From Halobacteriovorax sp. JY17 (GTDB lineage Bacteria; Bdellovibrionota; Bacteriovoracia; Bacteriovoracales; Bacteriovoracaceae): a stretch of DNA of 64,000 nucleotides. The stretch is taken from positions 1,488,910-1,552,909 of the forward strand of contig NZ_NJER01000001.1 in NCBI RefSeq assembly GCF_002753895.1. Direction: 5' to 3'. Below, piece after piece: positions 44,107-52,860 of this stretch. A program made the position numbers and the translations under genes. The notes beneath the pieces are model-generated. The model did no database searches. It worked only from the letters and a program-made list of their open reading frames with translations, and was not told the DNA's origin. The stretch's first letter is position 1. Each line of letters begins with the position of its first letter.

Positions 44107-45336
44107 TTGGAATTATATTTAGAATGGATTCAAGAATATCTTTTGGCCATCGTTGCGGTGGTTATAATGACAATTCTCTTCTTTCATTATCTTGTTGAAA
44201 AAGACACGGGAGTGAAGCTCTCAAAGAGATATAGAAATTCTATTTTTGAAGCTCAATCAAAAGTATTCTTAAATGCTACTCAGTATTTAATTTCTGGAAA
44301 TAAAGACCTTGCGATTAAGGAAATACTAAACGCTGTTGATATCAACAGAGAAACAATTGAAACTTACTTCGCTCTCGGAGGGCTATTTAGAAGTAATGGT
44401 GAAATTGAAAAGGCAATTAGTATTCATAGGTCTCTTATTGCGAGAGAAAATATTTCTGAATCTCATCGTTTAAGAGCTTTGAAGGAACTTGCTATTGATT
44501 TTGATAAGGGTGGTTTCATAGATAAGGCGGTTGAGACTTATAAAGATGTTCTAAAAATTAATAGAGATCAATTCGAAGTGATTCAATCTCTATGTAGAAT
44601 TTATGAAGATGTTGAAGACTGGGATCAAGCCTATCACTATAGAATAATGCTTTCAAAAGTGGGGCATAATAATCAAGCGGAGACGATCTCTCATATACTT
44701 GTTCAGAAAGCTAAAATTTTCTTTGAGAAAGGAGAGTTTTCTAAGAGTAGGGAAGACTTAGAGGATGCTTTTAGATTTGCACCTTCTGTATCAGCAAAAA
44801 TCTTAAGACTTAGGGTTCAACTTCACGATGGAAATTTAGAGCAGGCAAAGTTCTCACTGCTAGAACTTTTAAAAGAGCATCCTATGTACGCCTCTTTTAT
44901 TTTTGAATCTCTTGAACAAGGCTTTAAGGGAGCAGAGGAAGAGCAAGAACAATATAGTACAAGACTTAGTATGCTTAGAGATTATTTTTTAGAATTAGAT
45001 GATAGTGAATTCTTAAATTCTCCATCAGTGATTCTCTCTAAAGTGAGACTTCTTAAGTCTAGAAACTTATTAGAAAAAGCCTATGCCATTATGAGTCCTT
45101 GGGTTGCGAGCCATCCTCATACTTCTCAGGCAATTTATAGCGAATACATTAAACTCTTAATAGACTTAGGAAAGAGTGAAGATGTTGTTAAGTATACAAA
45201 AGACTTTTTAAATAGTTTTCACCAATCATTAACGAAGCATTACTGTAATGAGTGTGGATATAATTCTGATGAAATATTCTGGCGTTGTCCCCAGTGTTAT
45301 TCATGGGAAACAATCCAATTCCGTTGGAAGGTATAG
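44107..45336 (+). CDS. lapB: LapB (YciM)-like TPR protein
   Basis: In E. coli LapB is anchored in the inner membrane and controls LPS synthesis by steering FtsH toward LpxC. Here an N-terminal helix (YLLAIVAVVIMTILFFHYLV) is followed by about eight TPR units (FLNATQYLISGNKDLAIKEI, KAVETYKDVLKINRDQF) and a C-terminal rubredoxin-type metal site (CNECGY ... CPQCYSW). Length (409) and layout match. The start is TTG with AGGA upstream. The stop overlaps the next start (TAGTG). Confidence 0.9.
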   Translation: MELYLEWIQEYLLAIVAVVIMTILFFHYLVEKDTGVKLSKRYRNSIFEAQSKVFLNATQYLISGNKDLAIKEILNAVDINRETIETYFALGGLFRSNGEIEKAISIHRSLIARENISESHRLRALKELAIDFDKGGFIDKAVETYKDVLKINRDQFEVIQSLCRIYEDVEDWDQAYHYRIMLSKVGHNNQAETISHILVQKAKIFFEKGEFSKSREDLEDAFRFAPSVSAKILRLRVQLHDGNLEQAKFSLLELLKEHPMYASFIFESLEQGFKGAEEEQEQYSTRLSMLRDYFLELDDSEFLNSPSVILSKVRLLKSRNLLEKAYAIMSPWVASHPHTSQAIYSEYIKLLIDLGKSEDVVKYTKDFLNSFHQSLTKHYCNECGYNSDEIFWRCPQCYSWETIQFRWKV

Positions 45337-45746
45337 TGAAGAAATTTTTAATATTATTCTTATTTTTAAATGTAACAATGGCCCAAGAACAAACGAAAGT
45401 TCTAGATAAGGTCATGTACGTAAATAAAATATTTGCTCAAGTACATAAGAGCCCTTCAAAGCATTCGATCTATTTGACAACGACTGAGTGTGGACATCCC
45501 GTGAAAGTATTTAAAATGATCTCAAAAACTCGTTCAAGAGTTCTCTTTAATAGGACTTGGAAGATTGTAAAAGTGGGATCTTACGATGGATATATGAACG
45601 GAGATTATCTTTCTGCGACAAAAGTAGAATGCTTTCAAGATAAGTACCCAAAGTTCTTTGATTCAATGAATCTAGAGATAAACGATATGTTCTATTGGGG
45701 TAAATTATATGACCAATATGTAACCGGTAAGTCGAGAGCTAATTAA
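45336..45746 (+). CDS. Small secreted protein of unknown function
   Basis: 136 residues with a signal peptide (KFLILFLFLNVTMAQEQ). The mature part (VNKIFAQVHKSPSKHSIYLT, KIVKVGSYDGYMNGDYLSA) has the spacing of a bacterial SH3-like domain with two Cys, but the match is weak. The start is GTG, overlapping the lapB stop, with GGAAGG upstream. Likely translationally coupled to lapB. Confidence 0.75.
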   Translation: MKKFLILFLFLNVTMAQEQTKVLDKVMYVNKIFAQVHKSPSKHSIYLTTTECGHPVKVFKMISKTRSRVLFNRTWKIVKVGSYDGYMNGDYLSATKVECFQDKYPKFFDSMNLEINDMFYWGKLYDQYVTGKSRAN

Positions 45747-45747
45747 T

Positions 45748-46611
45748 ATGAAATCTAAACTAGTAATAACTCTATTGATATTATGCTCTCTTAGCTTTGG
45801 TGCAGAAAAGTCAAAAGAAGAAATGGAAAATGAGCTTATCGATTTTTCTAAAATAAAAGATGTGATTAAAAGTGATGGGTTAGAGGAAGCTGCTCGTAAG
45901 AAATCTCTGATTGCTCTAGATAAGAAGAAGAAGAGATTAGAAAAAGATAAGGCCAGATATGAATTTCCAAGTGAAGATGAGTTCTGGCCATTTATAAGTG
46001 AGTATTGGTTAGTTAAGAATGCTTCTATTTTAAAATGGAATGTTAAGAAACCCGACTACGGACTTGATGAATCATTTGAGCAAGTTTTAAAGAGCGTAGG
46101 TATTTTTGAATTAAAATTTAAAATCCTATTAGTGGATTCTCCAAATGTCTTTCACTTTGCTCTACCTTATAGAAAGAATGAAGTTCTCTTCTTGCTTTCT
46201 ATTCCTTTTATTAGAACAATGGATTTAACAAAATTAGAGATATCGATTCTTCTCTTTGAAAACTATATCCGTATGAAACAAGGCTTTTTCCAAGAGATGG
46301 CAATGACAAAAGAGATGAAGGCCATGCTTGGTTCAAACTTTCAGGGGAAGAAGGTTGATCAAGAACTAATAAAAAATATTTTAAAAAAGTATGACCAGAT
46401 TGTTCTTTCTGAAGGATTTAATTTTAAGCAGCAGTTTACGATAACAAAAGAAATGGAGCAGATTCTAAAGAATAATTTAAAACTTTGGAATGCTTACTTT
46501 TCACTACTTCGAAAAATTGATACTTTGGTCAAGGCGAATACTTTATACGAGCAATACGTGAAGATTTATCCTTCTCCTGAGCTTCAGCTTAATTGGCTAA
46601 CTCCAAAGTAA
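45748..46611 (+). CDS. Exported protein of unknown function
   Basis: 287 residues with a short signal peptide (LVITLLILCSLSFGAEK). The mature protein is Lys-rich and mainly helical (ALDKKKKRLEKDKARYEF) and ends in QLNWLTPK. No family recognised. It starts one base after the preceding stop, within the lapB run. Confidence 0.75.
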   Translation: MKSKLVITLLILCSLSFGAEKSKEEMENELIDFSKIKDVIKSDGLEEAARKKSLIALDKKKKRLEKDKARYEFPSEDEFWPFISEYWLVKNASILKWNVKKPDYGLDESFEQVLKSVGIFELKFKILLVDSPNVFHFALPYRKNEVLFLLSIPFIRTMDLTKLEISILLFENYIRMKQGFFQEMAMTKEMKAMLGSNFQGKKVDQELIKNILKKYDQIVLSEGFNFKQQFTITKEMEQILKNNLKLWNAYFSLLRKIDTLVKANTLYEQYVKIYPSPELQLNWLTPK

Positions 46612-46612
46612 T

Positions 46613-47455
46613 ATGAAAGAGAATAAGGCCGCAGAAGAGAAAAAGAGATTTCTCATTCATCTTTCATTTATACTATTTTATTTCTTTCTTTGTTGGGCAG
46701 TTTATCTCATTGTCTCTTCAGTCATAACATTCTTTCATCTTCAATTAGATCACTCTTTAAATATTGTTGAGAATTGGAATTTTGATCAAGGATGGGAAAT
46801 TGCTTCTTTTGTGAAAATTATAGCTTTCTTTATTATTAGTAAATTTATTTCAATACGATCAACATCTAGAAAGCCTCTTCGTACATTTTTCTTGGATAAT
46901 TACTCTGCTCCAAAAAGAAATCTCTTAACCTTGATCGTCTTTAATCTTGTCTTTGCAATTTTATTTTTAAAACCTATTGTAGCCGAGAGAGTAACATTTG
47001 AATTCTTTAAAATATTCTCCTCATACTTTGGATCTTTAATTTATATTTTTTCGGAAGTCATTTTTCTCTTATTTCTTCAGAATATCTATAAAGTGTCTAA
47101 GACAAAGAGAAATATTGAAACAATTCTCTTTATAACACTAAGTTATATTTTAAATGTTCATGTCTTTACACATTCTAGCTTTGCGCTTGCTTCTCTTCCA
47201 TTCTATCTCATTCTTTGTTTCTCTTCATCTTATTGGAGAGAGGAGAGTTGGAGTTATCCTTTACTCATTTTAGCAATATTTATTTGTCCATTAATTTCTC
47301 TTTTTGGAGTAGATTTTATTTGGGGAAGTGACTTTTCTTATTTAATGCCTATGCAAGCGCCAAATCTCTTGCTCTTTGTCGTTCTTACATTAGTATCTAC
47401 TGGTTACATGATTTATTTAAAGAGGAAGAATTCCGATTTAGAAGATCAAGTATAA
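46613..47455 (+). CDS. Multi-pass membrane protein of unknown function
   Basis: 280 residues with about seven hydrophobic helices, the first at 15-37 and the last near 255-272. Tyr/Phe/Ser-rich loops. I see no transporter or protease motif. It may be a CPBP-like intramembrane protease, but the usual EExxxR is not present, so I make no call. Last gene of the sppA-lapB run. Confidence 0.72.
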   Translation: MKENKAAEEKKRFLIHLSFILFYFFLCWAVYLIVSSVITFFHLQLDHSLNIVENWNFDQGWEIASFVKIIAFFIISKFISIRSTSRKPLRTFFLDNYSAPKRNLLTLIVFNLVFAILFLKPIVAERVTFEFFKIFSSYFGSLIYIFSEVIFLLFLQNIYKVSKTKRNIETILFITLSYILNVHVFTHSSFALASLPFYLILCFSSSYWREESWSYPLLILAIFICPLISLFGVDFIWGSDFSYLMPMQAPNLLLFVVLTLVSTGYMIYLKRKNSDLEDQV

Positions 47456-47466
47456 ACCATTGCCGG

Positions 47467-47494
47467 TTGCAGCTTTTTATTAACCGTATAAAAT
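47467..47494 (+). promoter_or_regulatory. Possible promoter of the tol operon
   Basis: TTGCAG and TAAAAT are separated by 16 bases, about 37 bases before the tolQ start. Moderate consensus match only. Confidence 0.35.
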
Positions 47495-47530
47495 AATAGT
47501 AATACTTTGACTAAATTTAAGGAGTTCATT

Positions 47531-48223
47531 TTGACTACAGGTGAATTAGATATTTTCCACATTATGCTAGATGCAAGTCTCGTTGTTAAGGCAGTTCTTT
47601 TATCGTTAATTATTGCGTCGGTTGTATCATGGGCAATAATTTTAAAAAAGAAGAAGTTAATTAAAGAATTAGAAGAAAATAGTAGAGACTTTTTAGAGGT
47701 TTACAAGAACTCATCTTCTTTAAAAGAAGTAATGGAGAGTTGTCACAATTTATCAATGTCTCCTCATCGCTCTCTTTTTACTCATGGCTATCTAGAGCTC
47801 TCAAAGTTAAAAGATGCCTTAAATGACGATAAGGATCGATTAGAGAAACATTTCTCTCAGTATGGGCTCCAATTTCTTGAAAGGGGAATGAAGAAAGGTG
47901 TTCATGAAATTAACGTAGAACTTGAAAAGTTTCTCTCGACGCTGGCAAGTATTGGTTCAGTAACTCCATTTGTTGGTTTATTTGGAACAGTCTGGGGAAT
48001 TATTGGATCATTTACTGGACTTGCTGGTGGTGGTGCGACTTTAGATGCTGTTGCTCCAGGGATTGCCGAGGCGCTAGTTGCTACTGCAGTAGGACTTGTC
48101 GCAGCTATTCCAGCTGTATGGTTTTATAATAAATTTAATAATGAGAATGCTCACATACAGTCTGAGATGGAAAGTTTTGGACAAGAGTTTCTAAATGTTG
48201 TGGAAAGATCACTAGCAAAATAG
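47531..48223 (+). CDS. tolQ: TolQ/ExbB-type proton channel subunit
   Basis: Inner-membrane motor subunit of the Tol system for outer-membrane constriction and lipid balance. Three helices; the conserved GLFGTVWGIIGSFTGLAGGG and GIAEALVATAVGLVAAIPAV are present. The TTG at 47531 follows AAGGAG at a good distance; an upstream in-frame TTG would place this ribosome site inside the gene. The order tolQ-tolR-tolA-tolB separates it from ExbB. Confidence 0.92.
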   Translation: MTTGELDIFHIMLDASLVVKAVLLSLIIASVVSWAIILKKKKLIKELEENSRDFLEVYKNSSSLKEVMESCHNLSMSPHRSLFTHGYLELSKLKDALNDDKDRLEKHFSQYGLQFLERGMKKGVHEINVELEKFLSTLASIGSVTPFVGLFGTVWGIIGSFTGLAGGGATLDAVAPGIAEALVATAVGLVAAIPAVWFYNKFNNENAHIQSEMESFGQEFLNVVERSLAK

Positions 48224-48232
48224 GAAGAAGTT

Positions 48233-48646
48233 ATGGCCTTTAATGTTGGAAATAAGAAGGGAGCAATATCAGAGATTAATGTAACCCCTCTCGTAGACGT
48301 TATGTTAGTTCTTCTCGTGATCTTTATGATCACAGCTCCTCTGATGCTAAATGGAATTAAGCTTGATCTCCCAAAAACAAAAGAAGTAAATCCAATCAGT
48401 TTAAATACAACACAAGTTGTTCTCTCTTTTACTGCAAGTGGAGATTACTATATTGGTGAAACAAAGGTTTTAAGAGGTGAAATTATTCCCGAAGTGAAAA
48501 GCTTATTTTCAAAGAATAAAACAGATACTCTCTTTCTTAGAGCTGATTTTGGAATGAAGTATGGAGATGTTGCAAAACTTATGTCTTTTCTAAAAAGAGA
48601 AGGGATTCTAAAGGTTGCCTTAGTCACGGAGATTGAGAAAAAGTAA
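48233..48646 (+). CDS. tolR: TolR/ExbD-type protein
   Basis: 137 residues: one membrane helix with the proton-carrying Asp (INVTPLVDVMLVLLVIFMIT), then a periplasmic domain of about 100 residues (FLRADFGMKYGDVAKLMSFL). Ten bases after tolQ and sharing one base with tolA. Confidence 0.94.
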   Translation: MAFNVGNKKGAISEINVTPLVDVMLVLLVIFMITAPLMLNGIKLDLPKTKEVNPISLNTTQVVLSFTASGDYYIGETKVLRGEIIPEVKSLFSKNKTDTLFLRADFGMKYGDVAKLMSFLKREGILKVALVTEIEKK

Positions 48647-49443
48647 TGAGTGTGAATACTGTAAGTAATAAAACATTTAAGTATTACTTTAGTTGGTCAT
48701 TTTTCTTCCATCTGAGTTTTGTTGCGCTCTTCTTTTTATTTGGAAAATTAGTTCACGATAAAATTTCTGAAACGAGAGATTACAATATAAAACTTATTTC
48801 AGCTTCTGTTAAAGTTGATATGGTTTCAATGCCAAAGTTTACATTAAAAGAGTTAAAGACAATGCAAGTTCCTGCTAAGGGAGAAGCTGCAGTAGAAAAA
48901 CCGTCAGAGAAAGCGGCAGAAGTAATTAATAAAGATGACACTGTTTTTGAGAAGAAAGTAGCAAAGCCAAACTTCTTAGACATGATGAAAGGAATGTCAG
49001 CTAAGAAGGTTGAAAAAAAGAAATACAAAGAAGTTGAAAAGAAAGGTTCTGATCAGGGAATCGGAGTTGACTCTAATACTTTAAAGAAATTAGTGGCCGA
49101 AGGAAATAAGATATCTAAAGGCGTCGCTCTTTCTGGAACGGGACGATCTGACCAGGAACTTAGTGAATTTCAAATGTATGCTTCAACGGTTTCAGCAGAA
49201 GTGAAGCAGCACTGGAAACTTCCAGGGTTTCTCTTAGATAAAAATTTAAAGTGTAGAATTAGAATATATTTAAAATCAGATGGCTCTCTTCTTAGATCCG
49301 AAATTTTTGAATCTAGTGGAGAGAAGGAATTTGATAACAGAGCGATCAAGGCAGTCGAGCTTGCTGCACCTTTTTCCAACGTCCCATCGGCGAGTAGGGC
49401 AAATGCCCTTAAGGGTGAGATTGTTCTAGGGTTTCCACTATAG
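48646..49443 (+). CDS. tolA: TolA/TonB-like energy transducer
   Basis: 265 residues with one N-terminal membrane helix (FFFHLSFVALFFLFGKLV), a Lys/Glu-rich linker (about 60-170) and a TonB/TolA C-terminal domain (HWKLPGFLLDKNLKCRIRIY, ESSGEKEFDNRAIKAVELAA). The linker is much shorter than the long helix of E. coli TolA. Position between tolR and tolB decides the name. Confidence 0.87.
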   Translation: MSVNTVSNKTFKYYFSWSFFFHLSFVALFFLFGKLVHDKISETRDYNIKLISASVKVDMVSMPKFTLKELKTMQVPAKGEAAVEKPSEKAAEVINKDDTVFEKKVAKPNFLDMMKGMSAKKVEKKKYKEVEKKGSDQGIGVDSNTLKKLVAEGNKISKGVALSGTGRSDQELSEFQMYASTVSAEVKQHWKLPGFLLDKNLKCRIRIYLKSDGSLLRSEIFESSGEKEFDNRAIKAVELAAPFSNVPSASRANALKGEIVLGFPL

Positions 49444-49451
49444 GAGTAGAG

Positions 49452-50774
49452 ATGAAGAAAATGATTAGTTTAATACTTATGTTATTAACTTATTCCACTA
49501 TGGCACAAATTAATATAGTCGCTGTCGGTGAAGCGGAGTTAGAACTTTCTAAAGTAGAAGTTGCAAAACCAATCCTTCAAAATGGAGTAACTGGAAATAG
49601 TATTTCAAACGCCTCTACTATAATGGATGTTGTGAGAAATGATTTTTCATTTTATATGAAGAAGTTTTCTGTAAAAAAAGATCTCTCTTCAATAGGAGAG
49701 GGGAGTTTGAGCTACTCTTCTTATAAGGCACAGGGAATTAGTTATATTATTAGAGGATTCTTTAAGCAATCTTCTAATGGACTAAAAGTCACACTCTCGG
49801 CCCACGATGTTGGTAAGGGGGAAACTATTTCTGAGGAAGAGTATGACTTTGAAGGAAATAACCCTAGAGAAATTGCTCATAAATTTGCTCACGTGGCCTA
49901 TAAGAAAATCACTGGAGAAGATTCTATCTTTAATTCAAAAATGATTTTCGTTTCAGATCGTCATGGAACAAGAGCAGAGCCGGTTAAAGAATTATATATG
50001 ATGGACTTTGATGGAGGGAATAAGAAGAGAATTACTCGCCACGGAGGAGTCGTTATTTCACCTGCAATCTCACATGATGGAACAAAAGTTCTCTACTCTC
50101 TTATAAAGAATGAAACTTCTAAGCATAGAAATATAAATCTTCGTGTCTATGATTTAAAAACGGGGAGAAACTCTCTTGTATCTAATAGAAGCGGGCTTAA
50201 CTCAGGAGCAGTCTTCATGCCTGGCGGTGAGTCCATTCTCTTGACTCTAAGCCATGTGGGAAATGCTGAGATCTTTATAATGAATTTGAAGACGCAAGCG
50301 CTGACAAGGTTAACTAATAGCTACTCGCCGGACGTAGACCCTTCGATTAATACTGACGGTTCTGTTATGACCTTTCTCTCTGGAAGGGCCGGGAAGCCAA
50401 TGATTTATACAATGGATATGAAAACTAAAGCTGTGAAGAGAATTAGTTATGTTGGAAAGTTTAATGCTACTCCAAGATTTGCTCCAGATGGTAAGACTAT
50501 TGCTTTTAGTTCATGGCTAGACACACGTTTTGATATCTTCAGAATTGACAGTGATGGTAATAATTTAGCTAGGTTAACTAAGGACTTTGGTTCTAACGAA
50601 GACCCTACCTATTCAAATGATGGACAGTTTATAGCCTTTTCTAGTCAAAGAGTCCTCTCTAGGACCAAGGCCGTACAAAATATATACATAATGGACAATG
50701 ATGGAGAAATTATAGGGGCCATCACTGAAAATTTTGGAAATTGTACAACTCCTAGATGGACTAAGTTGCTGTAA
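49452..50774 (+). CDS. tolB: TolB periplasmic beta-propeller protein
   Basis: 440 residues with a signal peptide (ISLILMLLTYSTMAQ), an N-terminal alpha/beta domain, and a six-bladed propeller of WD40-like PD repeats (FVSDRHGTRAEPVKELYMMD, PAISHDGTKVLYS, APDGKTIAFSSWLDTRFDIF). TolB links the Tol motor to Pal. The gene that usually follows, pal, is not next; a sigma-54-activator-like gene is. Confidence 0.94.
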   Translation: MKKMISLILMLLTYSTMAQINIVAVGEAELELSKVEVAKPILQNGVTGNSISNASTIMDVVRNDFSFYMKKFSVKKDLSSIGEGSLSYSSYKAQGISYIIRGFFKQSSNGLKVTLSAHDVGKGETISEEEYDFEGNNPREIAHKFAHVAYKKITGEDSIFNSKMIFVSDRHGTRAEPVKELYMMDFDGGNKKRITRHGGVVISPAISHDGTKVLYSLIKNETSKHRNINLRVYDLKTGRNSLVSNRSGLNSGAVFMPGGESILLTLSHVGNAEIFIMNLKTQALTRLTNSYSPDVDPSINTDGSVMTFLSGRAGKPMIYTMDMKTKAVKRISYVGKFNATPRFAPDGKTIAFSSWLDTRFDIFRIDSDGNNLARLTKDFGSNEDPTYSNDGQFIAFSSQRVLSRTKAVQNIYIMDNDGEIIGAITENFGNCTTPRWTKLL

Positions 50775-50912
50775 TTGGGAAAATACAGTAAAAAAAATGA
50801 ACACCCGAGCATTTTAGTCTTGTAAAAAGTTCAGGCGCATTGTATTATTTTCTTAGTTAACGCTTAGCGTAATTAATTAAATAAATCAATATAACTGACT
50901 AGGAGATGAACA

Positions 50913-52463
50913 ATGACTGAGATGGTGGCTAAAAACTCTACAAGAATTGAAGAATTATCGTCTATCTTATTATCAACTCTAGATGAGCAAGTATTTTTTA
51001 ATGAAATCTCAAAATGCTTAAATGAGATCGTAATAAGCGATAGAGTGAGAATTCTTAGAGTAAGAGAAAATGGGTCAAGCTCACTAGTAAGTGAAAATGG
51101 TCAGTCAGTTGAAAATAGTCAGATTATCGAAAAGGGTGCCGGAATTGCTGGTTACGTTTTAAGAACAAAGAAATCATACTTCTCAAATAATATTTCAAGA
51201 GATCCTTTATTCTCTTCTAATGATAACGGAGACACTGTTGCTGAGCTTTGTTTACCACTAGGTTGTGATGGTTTCATGATCGGAACAATTCATATTCAGT
51301 CGCTTTCAGAAGATAGAGCATTCTCTAGAGAAGACATTACAGATGTTTTAGAGATTCTTGGTGCCATCGAAAAACCAGTAAAGAACATGAAAATTTATCT
51401 ATCAGCTAAGTTCTTAAATGAGTCATTATCAAGACAAATTGAAGCAAAAGAAAAAGAACTAGAGCAGAGTAAATCAAGTGTAAATATTTTAGATTCTTAC
51501 AGAATTGAAGAAAAAGATATTATCGGTAAATCAGACTCTATGAAAGAAATCATTAGAGTTGCAGATAAGGTAGCAGCAGTAGACGTTGCAACGCTAGTTC
51601 TAGGTGAGTCTGGAACAGGTAAGGAAATGATTGCTAGAAGAGTACACTGCAGAAGTGCGAGAAAAGAAGGAGCATTTATCTCTGTCGATTGTTCTTCTCT
51701 AAGTGAAGCACAATTAGAAATTGAACTCTTTGGTGAAGAAGCAAGAGATTTCACAGAAGCACATAACGTAAGATTAGGATTAATTGAACAAGCAAATAAC
51801 GGAACACTTTTTATTAATAATATCGAATCAATGCCTGTAATGATTCAGTCAAAGTTAATCAAATTTATTAACGAAAAAATGGCATTTAGATTAAGAGGTC
51901 AGATTCCTTATAGATCAGATGTTAGAATCATCGCTTCAAGCGCGAGAGATTTCTCTGAGCTAGTAGACAAGGGATTATTTAGAGAAGACCTTTTCTACGC
52001 ACTAAATACAATGTCACTAAGAGCGCCAGCTCTAAGAGATAGAGTTGAAGATATTGAAATGCTTGCATCATTTTTCTTAAACAAAGGTAAGAGCGCTGAT
52101 CTTCAAAAGTCACTAGCTCCTGGAGCGTTGAAGTCACTTCAAGATTATCACTGGCCAGGAAACGTTAGAGAACTTCAATCTGTAATGGAGAGAGCGTTTA
52201 TTCTTTCTGATGGAATGATTGTTGAGAAAGATCACTTGTCAGAAAGTGTTTCTCAAGCTGAAAAAGTTGAAGAAGTAAGTGATTCTAAAGTAATCGAGTT
52301 TAGTGAAATGACTCTTGATGAATTAGAGAGAAAGCATATTTGTCACACTCTAGAGCACCTAGGTGGAAATAAGACTAAAACAGCTAAAACTCTAGGAATT
52401 ACAGTGAAGACTCTTTATAACAAGCTTCACTCATATGGAATGATCGAGCCAAAAGAAGCTTAA
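50913..52463 (+). CDS. Sigma-54 activator-like protein with degenerate AAA+ domain
   Basis: 516 residues. An N-terminal GAF domain (about 20-155; KGAGIAGYVLRTKKSYFSNN) is followed by a coiled linker, an AAA+ domain and a Fis-type helix-turn-helix (MTLDELERKHICHTLEHL, NKTKTAKTLGITVKTLYNKL). Walker A is intact (GESGTGKE, from residue 231) and the arginine-finger region is present (FREDLFYALNTM). However, the sigma-54 contact loop GAFTGA reads RDFTEA (278-283), and Walker B reads GTLFINNI with Asn302-Asn303 in place of Asp-Glu. It probably binds DNA without hydrolysing ATP or engaging sigma-54. Confidence 0.88.
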   Translation: MTEMVAKNSTRIEELSSILLSTLDEQVFFNEISKCLNEIVISDRVRILRVRENGSSSLVSENGQSVENSQIIEKGAGIAGYVLRTKKSYFSNNISRDPLFSSNDNGDTVAELCLPLGCDGFMIGTIHIQSLSEDRAFSREDITDVLEILGAIEKPVKNMKIYLSAKFLNESLSRQIEAKEKELEQSKSSVNILDSYRIEEKDIIGKSDSMKEIIRVADKVAAVDVATLVLGESGTGKEMIARRVHCRSARKEGAFISVDCSSLSEAQLEIELFGEEARDFTEAHNVRLGLIEQANNGTLFINNIESMPVMIQSKLIKFINEKMAFRLRGQIPYRSDVRIIASSARDFSELVDKGLFREDLFYALNTMSLRAPALRDRVEDIEMLASFFLNKGKSADLQKSLAPGALKSLQDYHWPGNVRELQSVMERAFILSDGMIVEKDHLSESVSQAEKVEEVSDSKVIEFSEMTLDELERKHICHTLEHLGGNKTKTAKTLGITVKTLYNKLHSYGMIEPKEA

Positions 52464-52530
52464 TCAGACTAAGAGCACTGTGTAAAAATTAAATTTGAAT
52501 TATTGAAACATACTAAGTATTATTGAAATT

Positions 52531-52564
52531 CGCCTCAAAAGACATTTTGGGGCGATTAAGTTCT
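52531..52564 (+). terminator. Hairpin between the activator-like gene and the Lys-rich gene
   Basis: CGCCTCAAAA/TTTTGGGGCG forms a 10-base stem with one G-T pair and loop GACA. It is followed by ATTAAGTTCTTTT. It could terminate the upstream gene or attenuate the downstream one, whose GGAGG begins shortly after. Confidence 0.5.
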
Positions 52565-52578
52565 TTTAAGGAGGAGCC

Positions 52579-52800
52579 GTGAGTACGACTACAGATACAA
52601 TTGCATTCGAAAATAAAGGTATTAGAAATTTTCGTTCTGCAGCAGATATCGAAAACTTCTATAGATTTGTTCAAGATAATGGACTTAGAAGAGAAGCTCA
52701 ACTTGTTCTTTCAGCCCTAGTCGGAAGTCTAAAGCAAAAAGAAAAGAAAGAAACTAGAAAGAAGAAAGCAAAAGCAAAAAGAAAAGCAAAGTTACAATAA
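52579..52800 (+). CDS. Small Lys-tailed protein
   Basis: 73 residues: about 50 residues of a possible small helical domain (AADIENFYRFVQDNGLRREA) and a Lys/Arg tail of about 20 residues (KKAKAKRKAKLQ) that could bind nucleic acid. Not recognised. The start is GTG with a strong GGAGG, suggesting good translation. It stands alone between two hairpins. Confidence 0.8.
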   Translation: MSTTTDTIAFENKGIRNFRSAADIENFYRFVQDNGLRREAQLVLSALVGSLKQKEKKETRKKKAKAKRKAKLQ

Positions 52801-52808
52801 GTATAAAT

Positions 52809-52835
52809 CCGGCCGGGAAGGCCGGTATTCTTTTT
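52809..52835 (+). terminator. Rho-independent terminator of the Lys-tailed gene
   Basis: CCGGCC/GGCCGG stem with a GGGAA loop, followed by TATTCTTTTTA. Confidence 0.8.
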
Positions 52836-52860
52836 AGATAAAGAATTCCTGAGGTTGAAC

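Noticed and set aside
46613-47455. CPBP-type intramembrane protease
   Set aside because: The required EExxxR and His motifs are not visible; only the membrane topology fits.
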